Shown here: positions 10,519 to 23,238 of the stretch, piece by piece | Numbering within the stretch: the first letter of the stretch is position 1 | Layout of the letters: every line of letters starts with the position of its first letter | Assembly: GCF_019097595.1 (NCBI RefSeq) | Contig: NC_080734.1 | Coordinates: forward strand, 17,682,392 to 17,746,391 | DNA: 64,000 bases | Direction: 5' to 3' | Origin: Hemibagrus wyckioides | Taxonomy: Eukaryota > Chordata > Actinopteri > Siluriformes > Bagridae | Notes under the pieces: model-generated | Database searches by the model: none | Told to the model about the DNA's origin: nothing | The model's input: only the letters and a program-made list of their open reading frames with translations | Translations under genes and position numbers: made by a program

Positions 10519-12299
10519 ATAGTGCTGAAACACTTTATACCGTAAAAAAAAAAAACCAAATACTGTTTATTTAGGGGCAAGACTGTAAATTAAAACGATG
10601 CATTTTATCTTCTTACATCTGCTGTTAGATTTGAATATAATATTGATAATAAGGTCAGTTAAGACAGAACTTTTCTTTTCTTTTATTATAATAGCATTTT
10701 GTGGGGTTTTATTAAAACGTTAATAGATAGAATTGACAGAAAACTCGAATAGAGTTTTCCTCAGAGCTTAAAGTTAGCATAATATATATATATATATATA
10801 TATGAGTTAGTTTAGCAGCTAGGAACTCACTGAGAAATCATCATGTGAAGTAATCATTCCAGTAACGTGAACAATAAATTTATATCAATGCACGCTTCCT
10901 AATTCGTTATTATTTCTATAGTACCAGCTCACACACAGAGGCTTTAATCAACAGACGCTTTACGTAGTAATCTAAAGCTACGTTCACATACACAGTGATT
11001 TTATTATTTTTTTTATCTCTGTCAGTCTTCGGCCGCTGTACTAGATAGTCGTCAATAGGCGGTCGTACTACTGGTTGCCATAGTAACAGCGTTTATCAGT
11101 GGGCGGAGCTAGTAGCATTCCAAATCTCTGTGTTCTCACTGCTAATATGAATGATTCTAGAGGGGGATTTCGGTGTTTGTGTATAAAAGTCAGCAGTGTT
11201 TATATATATTATATCATATGAGATGAAGGAGAAGCAGTCAGGAGTTTTCTGTTGCTTCCCCTGCTGCTACATTTGACCTATATTTTAAAAAACAACAACA
11301 GCAAGACACTGCTGACTAACACATGTCTCACATGTAAACGTCGCAGCGGAGCGGCTTTCCAGCGTATGAGCAATGCTGTAGCAAGCAGGCGTACATAGTG
11401 ATGCAATGCTCGGTGCGTGGAAGTGCACCTTTACCTAATTTAGCAGCACAAGAAGAAAATGCCGCATACCACTGCAGGAAAACTTTAGGGAACATGGGTT
11501 CGGTCTTCCGCGGGTGGCTTTAGAGTCACCTGTTGCTGCACCTTGACACTTAGGAGAGAAATATAACACAGCCTGTGAATCGGGTCTGTATGAAGGTCAT
11601 GGGCTGATGTGTGATGACGGGGTTTATACAGTGAAACAGAAGCCCATGAGCCTTATGTGATACATCCAAAATATTAGGTAATGTATGGAAGATGATGATG
11701 ATGATGATGATGATGATGGGTTAATTCTGGACTAGAATGAATAAGCTAACAGATCTGTAAGAACGGAATAAGATACTATAAGCTCATTTTGTCATTTCCA
11801 CATTATTACGATAATGCTACTTTCATTATGCCATTCCAAAACACTATGAGGGAATGAAGATGGTGAAGAAAACAGAGGAAGCATTAAGGAAAGATCCATG
11901 CAACATTTAAATAAGAGGTTGCTATACAGTGTAGCTCTATGTACTTGGCCATTTTCTTCCCACAATAAAAACAGTCCTAAGTATAAACCTTGAAGAGCGA
12001 TGGACCTTTTATATTAAAGCGGTTCGATAATTCAAAGACTGCGTAAGGTGAAATCTGTGCCATTACTTTCTCAGAACTGTATCTCAGCGTAGAGATGTTT
12101 TGAAATGACGTGTTTATGAATGAGATATCTGAGAAAAGATCATATATTTGGTCAAATTTGTGAAATAATTCATTCTGGAATGATGAAACACTTCAAGGAG
12201 AGGGAGGAGTTTTGCTGTTATGAAGACAAAATAACAGAATGCTGCTTTTGTTAAAATAATTGTATATTGTGTTTGAATTTGCTGTATATTCATGTCTAA
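10519..12299. other. No gene; scattered simple repeats
   Basis: The region holds a (TA)n run at 10782-10804 and a (GAT)n run at about 11690-11717. A GC-richer stretch at about 11020-11430, with motifs such as GGTTGCCATAGTAACAGCG, could be another old DNA element. Its ends are not clear to me. Confidence 0.4.
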
Positions 12300-12377
12300 G
12301 TAATAATAATAATAATAATATTAATAATAATTATTATTATTGTTGTTGTTATTGTTATTGTTACTATTATTATTATT

Positions 12378-12423
<46 letters not shown>

Positions 12424-12425
12424 GA
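12300..12425. repeat. (AAT)n / (ATT)n compound microsatellite
   Basis: AAT runs at both ends flank ATT, TTG and ATT blocks, so the two halves are partly complementary. Open frames through it encode only Asn or Ile runs and are not genes. Confidence 0.9.
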
Positions 12426-13139
12426 CCCCCTTAAATTATTCTTAACACAATAAAACTCTCTAACTCGGAGTAAAAGAAACCCATTGGATTCATTTAAAGA
12501 ACCATTTTGGGGTTTCATATATAAACCAAGCAACTATTTTAGGTTCTATATAAACCATTCCACTTTTAAGAGCTAAGGATCACAAACATATACACACACA
12601 CAAATACATACATACACATATGTACATTTAAAGCCAAACAATAATGACAGTACATGCAGAAAAACAGCAAATAAATAAAAAATAGCAGATTATAAACTAG
12701 TACAAATAAATGGATGTAACCTAAGGATACTGTACAATGTAAAATAATAAAGCATCCTGGATTTCTAACATTTCCACACTCTTCTATAACACAATAAAGA
12801 GACTCCCTTCCTCAGCTATTCATTTTAGATGTGAATTCGAAACTCCAGCGAAACCCACGGTAAAATCGCTGATGTGTTTGTGCGTGTCGTCGTTTTGTAT
12901 CTCGAGCGCTTCAGTTAAACAGCAGCACAGGCTTGTGTGAGGATTTCTGAGTGGCAAGGCTGGTAAATAATAGCTGTCTCGGGAACAGAAGCGCATTGTG
13001 CTCTAACAGGCTACGCTACAGTCCTTTAGTGATGAACGCTTTAACATGTAGCAAAGGAAGCTGTAACACGGATGCAAGCTAGAAAAATGTAGGCTTACCT
13101 TCTTAGCGAATTATCCCAGTGAAAGGACATCTGTTAGCA
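12426..13139. other. No gene seen
   Basis: The sequence is unique and looks non-coding. There is a short CpG-containing stretch near 12835-12960. No splice-bounded exon is supported. Confidence 0.45.
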
Positions 13140-13825
13140 TGTGTGTGTGTGTGTGTGTGTGTGTGTCCATTCCACCTCCCTGCTGTTGTGTAACTGGGGC
13201 ATTATCTGGAGTCAGGTGTCACTTTGCGACCTGAAGAGTGTGTGTGTGTGTGTGTGTTAGTGTTGGTCAACTCACACGTGCATCTTACTACACTTATAGT
13301 TACTTTACAAATATACAGACGTTTTTAGTGACTTTTTATATATTACGCTATATTTCAGTTTCAATATGCTTTATTTATTTTGAATTAGAATTATGTAAAA
13401 AGCAGTATAATAATAATAATAATAATAATAATGTAAAAACACTTGAGTAGGTATACTACATGCGTGTGCATTTTTCATGAGCAACAATGGATGTGTGTGT
13501 GTGTGTGTGTGTGTGAAAAGTGTGAAAAGTGTGTCTGTGTGCAGAGTTGTAAGCGTGAGAAAATACGAAAAGGAAATAATGTTCAGTATGTGCAGTATGT
13601 GTCCATGTATATTCATGAGCATGACCAAACTGAGAGAGAGAGAGAGAGAGAGAGGGTGGGTGATACTGAGGTGGTATGGTTTGGTTTCTACAGCCATCTC
13701 TGTTTCTGCTAACAGAATGCCACTCTGTTCCTCAGCCAGCTTCGCAAAGCAGGAGGAACAGATGGGCATTGATCATTTTAAACTGCCTGACTCACACAAA
13801 GACCAGAATTGTTGAAAAACTGTAA

Positions 13826-13857
<32 letters not shown>

Positions 13858-13980
13858 CTCATTACCGGGACGGGTCCTCATGAAGAGAGAAATACAGGAC
13901 CAATTTAACCTCACGAGGACGTTTATCTGGTCTTCATTGGGAGAATGAAATGTTTACACACACACACACACACACACTTT
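13140..13980. repeat. Microsatellite cluster (GT, AAT, GA, CA)
   Basis: Within 840 bp there are (GT)n at 13140-13166, 13237-13257, 13490-13514 and 13829-13857, (AAT)n at about 13408-13432, (GA)n at 13630-13655 and (CA)n at 13957-13977. Open frames in the area are made largely of Cys-Val or His-Thr dipeptides and are artefacts of the repeats. Confidence 0.9.
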
Positions 13981-15087
13981 TTATTTAAAAAAAAAAAGAT
14001 AAACAAATCAAAATCAGTTCCTGAGATTACAGGATACTGTCACAGGTTTAGGTTTAGGTTTGGATTTAGCATGATCAGAAATTCATTAGCTAGCCCACGG
14101 AGTTCAGAGACAGACTGGTCATGTGACCTGCTCTCTTTCACAGAAAGCCTTCAACATTTCCCAAAGCGGGATTCATCTGTCTGATAGCCCTTGCAAATGA
14201 CCAGCATGTGCCACGTTAGAACCGTTAAAAGGAGCTCCTGAGTAGCTTTTGAATAACACCAGCCCTGATCCTTTCTGATCTACGGTGCCTGAGAATGAGG
14301 CCATGATCTTTGACCGATTTCAGAGCTTCATTTCCAGCTAAAACACCACCTCAGGCATTGCCACAGAGCTTATTATATTTCACTGGATCATTCTCAAATT
14401 CTCCTGATCATAGACTTCATTTCGTCAAGCAAACTATTTTTTGGAGAACCGGACCGTGGGAGCCCGGACGCTTTCTTGGTGGACTGTCCTGTGCTTGACC
14501 TCTAGCCCTCTCTCGCCCTCACTGTAAACAAATGCTCATGCACCAGTTCTCAGCAATAGCCACCAGTGTACTAGTGCTAGTCTGAAGCTGTAACAACGTA
14601 AATAGTCACAAAACTAAATATGCAATTTTCACAGTTGTCTGTTCTACTGCCCTTTCTCACCGCGTCCATCGTTCTTAGACGCCATTCTGTTAACTCCTTA
14701 ACACCAAAAAATGTGTAACAGACAACTGATTAAGCCTGCTTTCTTTATACTAACTCTGTGAGCTAGCCAGCCAATGAACAAGGCTGAAAAGTCTGTGCTG
14801 TTATACAATAATAACACCAACTTGGGGGGTGAGATATGGCACAACGTGCAGCGGAGTGCATTTAAGTCTCTAAAGTGCTTCAATTTTATATAACCGCATG
14901 GTCTTGGGTCTGTTTTCCGCTACACCACATCAAATCCATGCCGATTATAACGTTTTATTTGTTAATGAATGAAACATCGCACATTTTATTGGATTATAGT
15001 AAGATTTAATGTTGTGGAACATCAGAAAGACAAGTTAGTTCCTGTTCTTAGCCACAATATATCTGTGATATACAGTTGACCTGTACC
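13981..15087. other. No gene seen
   Basis: The short open frames here (for example 14310-14498) lack flanking splice sites and family resemblance. No transposon ends were seen. Confidence 0.45.
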
Positions 15088-15171
15088 AGCTTCTCTCTCT
15101 CTCTTTCTCTCTCTTTCCATATCTCTCTCCATCTCTTTCTCTCCATATCTTTCTCTCTCTCTGTCTCTCCA

Positions 15172-15210
<39 letters not shown>
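15088..15210. repeat. (CT)n-rich tract
   Basis: CT dinucleotides are broken by occasional TTT and CCATAT units. The last 40 bp are nearly pure CT. Confidence 0.9.
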
Positions 15211-15213
<3 letters not shown>

Positions 15214-15224
15214 CAACATCATCC

Positions 15225-15545
15225 ATTCATCCATCCATCTAACATTTTTCTGTAGCATTTATCCTACACAGGGTCTCTGGGGGTTTAAGTCTATCCCAAT
15301 GGCCTCAAAGCGTGGTGGGGGAATGCGGTGCCAACTCATCACAGGACACACACACCATGGATAATTTGTTGATGTCATTCAGCCTCCAACTCATGTCTTT
15401 GGACTGTGGGAGGAAACCAGTACTGTATATCCAGAGGAAACCCCCCCGAAAGCACAGGGCGAAGATACAAACTCCACACACACAGGGAAGGGACAGGAAT
15501 CAAACCTCTAACCCTGGAGGTGTGAGGAAAAACTACTATGCATTG
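15225..15545 (+). repeat. Dispersed fish repeat, best copy in the window
   Basis: It starts CATCCATCCATCTAAC and continues through TATCCTACACAGGGTCTCTG, TCTTTGGACTGTGGGAGG, a CAGAGGAAACCCCCCCGAA block, ACAAACTCCACACACACAGG and a CCTGGAGGTGTGAGG-like end. The order matches the copy at 6225-6545. I know this as a common dispersed sequence in fish genomes but cannot assign its family name from memory with certainty. Confidence 0.65.
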
Positions 15546-16339
15546 ATGATTATGTGAATCGTCCACTATACAAATCCCTGTGTATGAGCTGTTACTATAG
15601 AAACAATAACACTCAATATCAATCATGTTACAGCTGGAAGTGCTGTCCAAGCTGCTATACAAAACTACTGACCAATCAGATTCGAGAATTCAACCATGCT
15701 CTGGTGTTATCAAGCGATTCAGGTTAGCATTAAGAATTCATTAAATACGTGAATACGGACTACATTACAAATTCTTAGCATGAAGTATTGTATTTGCCCC
15801 CTCGACAACGAAAACAAGCTACCGCAACGATGCGCTATGATGTTCTCTCGCGTCTTCGATTTCACTCGATGAGGGTTTACACTCGAGGTGGGCTGCATGG
15901 GAGTTATATAACAGTATCTGCGCTCCACAGTATTGTAGTTTGTCCTTGTTTTTTAACATCCCTTTTATTCTGATTCGGAAACGAATATCTAGGAAAATAT
16001 TTCCTACCGAGAGCGTACACAGTGTCCTCGGTTCACGGAGGCTGGGATGTTGTTATGTGCGAGAGAACAGACTGATGGATTTCATCTCTGCTGGATGGTA
16101 AGGTAGGATTCTGGGGTTCTTGTGTACTATCTGCTTGGTTCTGCTGAATGTTGAATTTAGTGTTCTGTTAAAGGATCTCTTGATACTCTGCCTGGTCAAA
16201 GACACAAAGTCACAGTTTGGATTTACATTAACAAATACTTCAGAGCCTAGGAGTGGTTCATTATCGCAGTGATTAATGTTAACGCTAGCGGCGTTTCTTT
16301 TAACCCTAACTGATGCAGTGTGTAGCTTCTCATTTCTTA
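15546..16339. other. No gene seen
   Basis: The region is unique, has no splice-bounded exons and shows no transposon ends. Confidence 0.45.
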
Positions 16340-17110
16340 AAACATCTACGTTGGAAGACGTGTCATGTGGTCGTGGGAAGGATGCCTCTGGGTGTCAAAA
16401 AGGGGCAAATTATTGGTCTGCATCAAGCAAAAAAGCCCCAAAAAAAGGAGATCATAGATGAAATCATGAAATCCAATGATTCTAAAAACAGGGAAGGATA
16501 ACAGTGAAGTGTCAACAAATGTTTTGTCTTTAAAAAATCGATAATAGACCTCAGAACTATGTTTAATAGTGAAAAGTAAAAGCACACGTGCAATGTGGAG
16601 AGAACTTACAGGACCGGGACTGAACAGCTGTGCGGCCACAGGAAAGCCAGTGAGAATATTCGGAAACAATATGCAAGAAAAAGTAAAAATTGGACTATGG
16701 AAAAATGTGGTCATGTGGTCTGATGAGTCCAGATTTCAAAGCGATGGGCGATGGTCAGCACATGAAACGTAATGTGCTGTGCTCAGTTACAAGCGTACAG
16801 CCTGGGGTTGGTTCAGTCGGTCAGGTCTAATCTAGGTTCACCATTATACAACAATAAAATAAAATCAGGTGAATACTCTGATGTTTTGAAAGACCAGGTT
16901 ATCCCAGTGGATTTCTTTCTTCCCTGATGGGTTCAGGGAGCATGAATCAGTCACCACAGAGTCCTGACTGCAGCCTCAGTGGACGTCTTTGAAAGTCTCC
17001 TGTCCTCAAAATGGCCAAAGAAGCATAAGGATGCAGAAACAATGCCACGATGAATGTTTTGATCATGGCATAATCCAAGCTACAGGCATCGGAATATCAT
17101 AATACAGGTA
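16340..17110 (+). pseudogene. Degenerate Tc1-like transposase
   Basis: Translations of different plus-strand frames give ordered Tc1 fragments. First is an N-terminal helix-turn-helix-like piece (GQIIGLHQAKKPQKKE). Next is the catalytic-region signature VVMWSDESRFQSDGRW at about 16700-16760, then an AWGWFS-like block near 16800, then remnants of the downstream catalytic segment up to about 17060. Frame changes and stops separate the pieces, so no functional enzyme can be made. Terminal repeats are not clear. Confidence 0.8.
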
Positions 17111-17195
17111 TAAGAAGGTTTGTAATCAAAAGTGGAATAAAGATCTCCTCCGAGCTGTGAATTGTATGCAGTGCTCTCTAACTGAGATATACACT

Positions 17196-17620
17196 ATATA
17201 AAGAAAAGTACGCACACACCTGACCATCGCCCCCATATGTGCTTGTTGAACATCCCATTACTGATTTATTCCCACTTTTGCTGTTATAATTCGCTCCACT
17301 CTTCAGTGAAGGCTTTCCACTAGATGTTGGAGTGTGTCTGTTGGGATCATTCAGCTACAAGAGCATTAGTGAGATCAGACACTGATGTTGTAAGAGTGAG
17401 GAGATCTGGGGTTCAGTTGGAGTTCCAGTACATCCCAGTGGGGTTGAGTCAGAGTCAGGGCTCAGTGCAGGACACTCCAGTTCTTCCACTACAACCCTAA
17501 CACACCATGCCTTGTTGTCTGGAGCTCGCTCTGAGCACAGGGGCATCGTCATGCGGGAACTGTGTTTGAGTGTCTTGGCTCCAGTGAAGAGAAATTTTAA
17601 CGCAACGGTTTGAGGAAGAA
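17196..17620. mobile_element. Tc1-related non-autonomous element fragment
   Basis: The text from GAACATCCCATTACTG through CACTCTTCAGTGAAGGCTTT and a GGGGTTGAGTCAGAG-like block matches the repeat family seen at 29382-29975, 30580-30905, 37008-37165 and 38480-39135. It starts with a diverged TACACTATAT terminus. There is no usable reading frame. Confidence 0.65.
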
Positions 17621-19545
17621 CGATTCTCTACAAACTTTTGGCCATTTATCAGAAAAAAAGGCTTCTGGATCTGGTCAAGCAGAAGGGAAAAACACACACT
17701 AAACCTTATTATTTTTTTTACTTTATAAGTGATAAGGGAGTGGAAATTTCACAAAGAGTTGGTAATGTGTGTGTGTGTGTGTGTTTAAATCCTTTTGTAG
17801 GAACTAAATGTTACCTTACTCATAAGGAACATGACATTTCAAGACACATTAGATGACACTTTAGTGCTGCTTTAGAGTCAAAATTAAAAAAAATAAATAA
17901 ATAAAAAGTGTGTGTGTGTGTGTGTGTGTGCTCCCACCCATGTGCACATGCACAAACTTGTGGTACACTACAGCAATGTTCCGTGTTATAACACTAAATA
18001 CCTTGCGCTTCAATCAAACTATTTGCCTTAAAAAGCTTCAGTGTTCTGTGCTCATAAACAGAAACATCAACTACAATATGATAGATTTTCATAATTTAGT
18101 TCAATTCTTAATTACCCCTTAACCCTAGATTAAATATGCAGGGACTGGATAATCAGTATATTGAGCAAAATGCTCCTGTGTGGGTTAAAATGAGTTTCCC
18201 TTCTTGAATCAGTCTCTCTGTGATGCTCTGGTTTTAAATAGTCATGAAGGAATCGCATGTGTTGCTTGGGTTCACTGCACTTCAAAGAGCGTAGTGATGC
18301 CGTCTTTGGCAGCAGGCTGCCATGTTTCATAACGCTGCGTCCCACAGGCATGTTGTAGAAATCTGAAAGCAATCTGACGACACCGCACACTCGGGAACGC
18401 AGACCAGCGCCGTAAACCCACAGACATACAGCACAGTCTATCACAGCACAGGAAATAGTGCGCTCATTCTGTTACAGAACTACAACGACGTTAAGAGATA
18501 TCGTGATTGTTTACATAATTAATATGACGGCTCTTAAAGGGTTCAGAGATAAATCGGGGTCACACACATGGTCCAAATCTGCTGAAATTCACACAAGGTT
18601 CTTGTGTGCACTGAGGTTTAAGCCAGGAATGCCAGGTCTGTCACACACATGCCTTATTTTACAGTGTGAAGTGAAATATTTCAAAACTAACCATGTGATA
18701 TCTTTGGCTAAACCAAAAAAACTCCTCCAGACAAAATGTGTCACCTTTCAAAACAACGGTCAAAAATGACTTTATAAAACGAAACTCAGTTACAGTCAAT
18801 TATTCAAATAAGGAGAAATTCATTTCTCCTGACTAGCATAAGAACTATCTTTTTAATTAATATTAACTCTCTTAATGAATACATGCCAAAGATATCCCAA
18901 AAGAATCTTGCACAAGTCACGTAATCGACCCCTCACATGATACACGTCACTCTGACGTCAGCTGTGTCTCCTAGCTTAGAATGTGTTTTCTACAATGTTG
19001 TGTTGTTCTGCTGCTTGTCAGAATCGGAAACATGTTTAAAAACATTTCATTTTATGAAATCAGACCCCCTTCCTGAGCCAACAGAAGATGGTTGTAGTTA
19101 ATTGGTCCGATAATTGGTCCGAGGAGCTCTTGCTCTTGCTAGTAAATCTGACTTGCTAAGTACAAACTGAACATGCTTAGCTTGAGTTAGCTAATGTCTG
19201 ATTTATATCACCTAAACAAACCTACGTAGCTCGCCTAAAAGCTACATGAAGCATGATCAGACTATTCTGCATGTTATTATCACTTTTACACACTCACATA
19301 AACATGCAAATAATTCAGGAAGAAGGAATTGACTGTATGTGTACTATTTAAAGCTACAGTATGAGTCCTACAAACTAATATGAGTCCTTAAAGCTGCAAT
19401 ATTCAGTCCAAGTAACCACTACATCCTAAACACAAAAATCAAGAGGGCAAGAAGTTTGCTTCTGGAAAAGAAACAACTTCTCTAATAGACTTTAGCTACA
19501 TTAAACTCCACTCGGAAACATTAAACATGTTTTTATATTAAAATA
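17621..19545. other. No gene; two GT microsatellites
   Basis: (GT)n runs lie at 17766-17786 and 17909-17931. A minus-strand open frame of 104 codons at 18444-18130 has ordinary composition but resembles nothing I know. I do not call it a gene. Confidence 0.45.
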
Positions 19546-20741
19546 CAGTGGAACCTCGGCAAATGAGTTTAATTCATTCTGGAGGCGAGTTCGTAAGGCG
19601 AAAATTCGTATTGTGATATTATATTATTGTAAAGTGTAGCATGAGCGTATGTAAACTGTATGGCTGCTTACAAAGAACCAGTGGCAGGCCGTGCATTTCA
19701 CACCTAGGCCTTCACCAATGTCTATACCTCTATACCATCATTATGACACAACGGCAATAGATACTAATCAACCGTTAAAAAGCAAAGTAAGAAAGAAATG
19801 AGGCTACAGTATTTCACACCTCACAAGGAATAGTCCATTTTATTACAGTCCGCCTTGAAAATGCATTTGTAAGGATGTCTGCGACCGAATCGATTTCTTC
19901 TTCTCTCTCAGCCATTGTGAGTTAAAATATATATATTTTATTTAGTTTGTGTGGTTCGCTGCCTCTGACTACTCCAATTATCCAATCAAAGGACGGGAAA
20001 TTGCTGACGTAATCGTATGCCTGCTAGATGGCCCCAGTGACACCAACTCGAAATCTGATTGGTTAATGGAACAATTTCATTGCCACTTATTTTAAGCTAC
20101 AAGCGCCTGCACTATTGATTCTGAAGGCCTTAAGGCAGATTTCTCTCACCCTGGCAACACATGATGTCAGCCACTGGCTGAAATATGATTGGATAAATAC
20201 TCTTATCATAAATATACACTACTGGAAGCAGCGCAACCAAGAGAAAAGCTATGAAATGTAGAGAATAGACTATTGGGAATAATTTAATACACATTCATGG
20301 AAAAATATATTAAATATATTAAAATACAAGTCAGTGATCCAGATCACTGCTGTTTAGGCCAGCAGAGAAAGCCTTGCTGGCCCTGACGGCCCACCACTGC
20401 AAAGAACTGACCCAAGCCAAGCATTCCATGTCAAGGCTCCTCACAGGAAGTCGTGCCACTAAGCTTGGGCTAAAAATAGAACAGATCACCCATGCTACCA
20501 ATCTGTCAACAAAAAAACACCCGAAAAATCACCTAGCTTTCAAACACATGCTGAATGCAACGTTGGTATCGTAGGTTGACACTTTTGAAACAGCTTTTGC
20601 AGACTGGAAAAAAATATCTCAAAATTCATAAACTCGATTCCACTGACGGTTTGGTTCGGTTCGGTTCGTTTGTATGCCGATGCAAATCTCTGGCCAAATT
20701 TCAAGGTGAAAATTCATAATTTGTATGCTGAGGTTCCATTG
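19546..20741. mobile_element. TA-flanked DNA element (Tc1/mariner/pogo type) carrying a nested insertion
   Basis: The left end CAGTGGAACCTCGG (19546) and right end CTGAGGTTCCATTG (ending 20741) are imperfect inverted repeats. Each is bordered by TA, the TSD of the Tc1/mariner/pogo group. Internal terminal text (GGCGAAAATTCGTAT left; GGTGAAAATTCATAAT right) is shared too. After removing the insertion at 19679-20399, only about 475 bp remain, so it is non-autonomous. Confidence 0.75.
19679..20399. mobile_element. hAT-like non-autonomous element, 721 bp, nested
   Basis: It has CAGTGGCAGGCCGT at the left and ACGGCCCACCACTG at the right as inverted ends. A perfect 8-bp TSD, CAAAGAAC, sits at 19671-19678 and 20400-20407. 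The TSD length and CAGTG terminus fit hAT. The interior has no transposase frame. It must be younger than the surrounding TA-flanked element. Confidence 0.88.
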
Positions 20742-20949
20742 TAATTGAAATATACTGTATGTGATGTGTTTAGGGATTGTGGTGCTGATCTTTGTATATT
20801 TGTTATTGCTGTCACAGGGGGATGTTTCTATGGCAGTTAGATATGTTTAATATGATCAAGAAACAATTAGCAACCTCAAACATAAGAGATGACAGTCAGG
20901 TTTTGCTGACAAAAAAGCTAGAGCATCTTTTCTCATTCACTATTTCCAC

Positions 20950-21090
20950 TGAAGGTGTTGTACTAATGATTGGAAACTTGTGAGTTAAAATTCCAGAACT
21001 GCCAAGCTGCATCTGCTGGGCCCTTGAGCAAGGCCCTTAAACCCCGCCTGCTCAGCTGGATAAATGAGATAAATGTAAATCACTTTAAAA
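20950..21090 (+). mobile_element. tRNA-derived SINE fragment
   Basis: A diverged B-box region (GTGAGTTAAAATTCC) precedes the SINE body CTGCTGGGCCCTTGAGCAAG and a degraded tail with AAATGTAAATCACTT. It is the same family as the 8870-9045 copy. Confidence 0.65.
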
Positions 21091-21261
21091 AAGATCATCT
21101 GCGGCATAAAAGTCAACATGCAAGTTAAAGTTTTGGAAGCTGATCTGTCTGAGCAAAGAGTACAGATGAGAAGGTAAAAGACCTGGACAGTAAAAAGGTA
21201 CGTTGAAAAGCATTGTGGGTAATGTAGTAAGCTCTTAACCAAAAGAAAAAAGATGAGCAAA

Positions 21262-21380
21262 GATGTAGCGGTATAGTGATTAGCACATTCGTCTAGAAAA
21301 ATCCAAGGTTTTAGCCTTCTTCCTCTGTGTGTGTGTGGAGATTGCATGTTCTCCCTGTGCTTCAGGGATCTCCTCAGGAA
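21262..21380 (+). mobile_element. Second SINE-like fragment
   Basis: An A-box-like start (ATGTAGCGGTATAGTGATTAG) is followed by a retroposon-like body containing TGTGTGTGGAGATTGCATG and TTCTCCCTGTGCTTCAGGG, a motif set common in fish retroposons. It is short, diverged and 5'-biased. Confidence 0.5.
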
Positions 21381-22028
21381 TAAATCTTGCTGTATAAGTC
21401 ATTTAAAAATCATTCAGAGTGGATACACATGCTTATGAATACCCCAAAAACAAAAGTGAGTCTGAAAGCACAGCTGAACTGCTTGGTTTATCAAATTCAC
21501 TGAAGCCCATTCTGCCACTGCAGCTTTAGCCTCATCATTAGCAGATGTTAGATTTCGCTGACCTGCTAAACATGCACCTCTGTGCTGAGGCTAGCTGGGT
21601 GGCCGCTGACTGCGAGACATTATCGTCTGATACAACAAAATGATCGAATGCACGCTGCGTGTCAGAGTGAAAAGTGAAATACAAAACATAACTATGTAAT
21701 AAGCTTTAAATATACAAGGCATAAAAACAGCCTTGTTGTTGGTGCTGTTTTTTTGTTTTGTTTGCCCAAGTTCCTGTAATAAGCTCGTGTTAGAATGAGG
21801 ACGCTGCTCTCAGACACCGTATGGCTTATCTGAGGTTTCTTTTTTGATTTTGTTTTTTTTTCAATTTGTTTCTGTGGTTTCGGTGAAATCAGAGATGCTT
21901 CACTATTTCACTTTCAGTGGAGTTAGAGGCAGTGTGTGTTTATGTGCTGAAATAGACGGTACATGTCTGCATCCTGTTGTTCTTTCTCACACTTCATCAG
22001 AACAACAAGCTATAAGAAAGTGTGCACG
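21381..22028. other. No gene seen
   Basis: Unique sequence with no supported exon or mobile-element end. Confidence 0.45.
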
Positions 22029-22044
22029 TGTGTGTGTGTGTGTA

Positions 22045-22116
<72 letters not shown>

Positions 22117-22419
22117 AGAGAGAGTCAGACAGACAGACAGACTGACTGACAGACTGACAAAGACAAATAGAGAGAGAAAGAAAGATAAAATGAGAGAAAG
22201 AGGCAGACAGACTGACAGAGACAAATAAAGAGAGAAAGAAAGATAGAATGAGAGAGAGAGAGAGAGAGCGACAGACAGACAGACAGAGACAAATAGAGAG
22301 AGAAGGAAGATAGAATGAGAGAGAGATAGACAGACAGACTGACTGACTGACTGACAGAAAAATAAAGAGAAAGAAAGATAGAATGAGAGAGAGAGAGACA
22401 GACCAACAGACAGAGACAA

Positions 22420-22468
<49 letters not shown>

Positions 22469-22564
22469 ACGACAGACAGACAGACAGAGACAAATAGAGA
22501 GAGAAGGAAGATAGAATGAGAGAAAGAGAGACAGAGACAGACAGACCAACAGAAAGAGACAAAT

Positions 22565-22605
<41 letters not shown>

Positions 22606-22789
22606 AACAGACAGACAGACAGACAGACAGAGACAAATAGAGAGAGAAAGAAGATAGAATGAGAGAGAGATAGACAGACAGACTGACCAACTGACTGACA
22701 GAAAAATAAATAGAGAAAGAAAGATAGAATGAGAGAGAGAGAGACAGAGAGACAGCCAGAGAGACAGACAGACTAACAGAGAGACAAAT

Positions 22790-22841
<52 letters not shown>

Positions 22842-23006
22842 ACAGACAGACAGACAGAGACAAATAGAGAGAGAAGGAAGATAGAATGAGAGAGAGATAG
22901 ACAGACAGACTGACTGACTGACAGAAAAATAAATAGAGAAAGAAAGATAGAATGAGAGAGAGACAGAGAGACAGCCAGAGAGACAGACAGACTAACAGAG
23001 AGACAA

Positions 23007-23046
<40 letters not shown>

Positions 23047-23201
23047 ACAGACAGACAGACAGAGACAAATAGAGAGAGAAGGAAGATAGAATGAGAGAGA
23101 GATAGACAGACAGACTGACTGACTGACAGAAAAATAAATAGTGAAAGAAAGATAGAATGAGAGAGAGAGACAGACAGACCAACAGACAGAGACAAATAGA
23201 G

Positions 23202-23236
<35 letters not shown>
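22029..23236. repeat. GA/GACA compound array with about 200-bp higher-order units
   Basis: Pure (GT)n at 22029-22066 passes into (GA)n, and then into units combining (GA)n, (GACA)n, ACAAATAGAGAG, GAAGATAGAATGAGAG and GACTGACTGACAG. The block containing GGAAGATAGAATGAG recurs near 22305, 22505, 22875 and 23080, with a variant at about 22645. That suggests segmental amplification of a unit near 200 bp. Open frames of over 400 codons on the minus strand encode only Ser/Leu/Val/Cys repeats and are artefacts. Confidence 0.92.

Positions 23237-23238
<2 letters not shown>

Noticed and set aside
18130..18444. 104-codon minus-strand frame with ordinary composition
   Set aside because: No family resemblance, no consistent splice sites and no neighbouring exons.
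22029..23236. CRISPR-like repeat-spacer pattern
   Set aside because: Units are simple-sequence variants without unique spacers, and the genome is eukaryotic.
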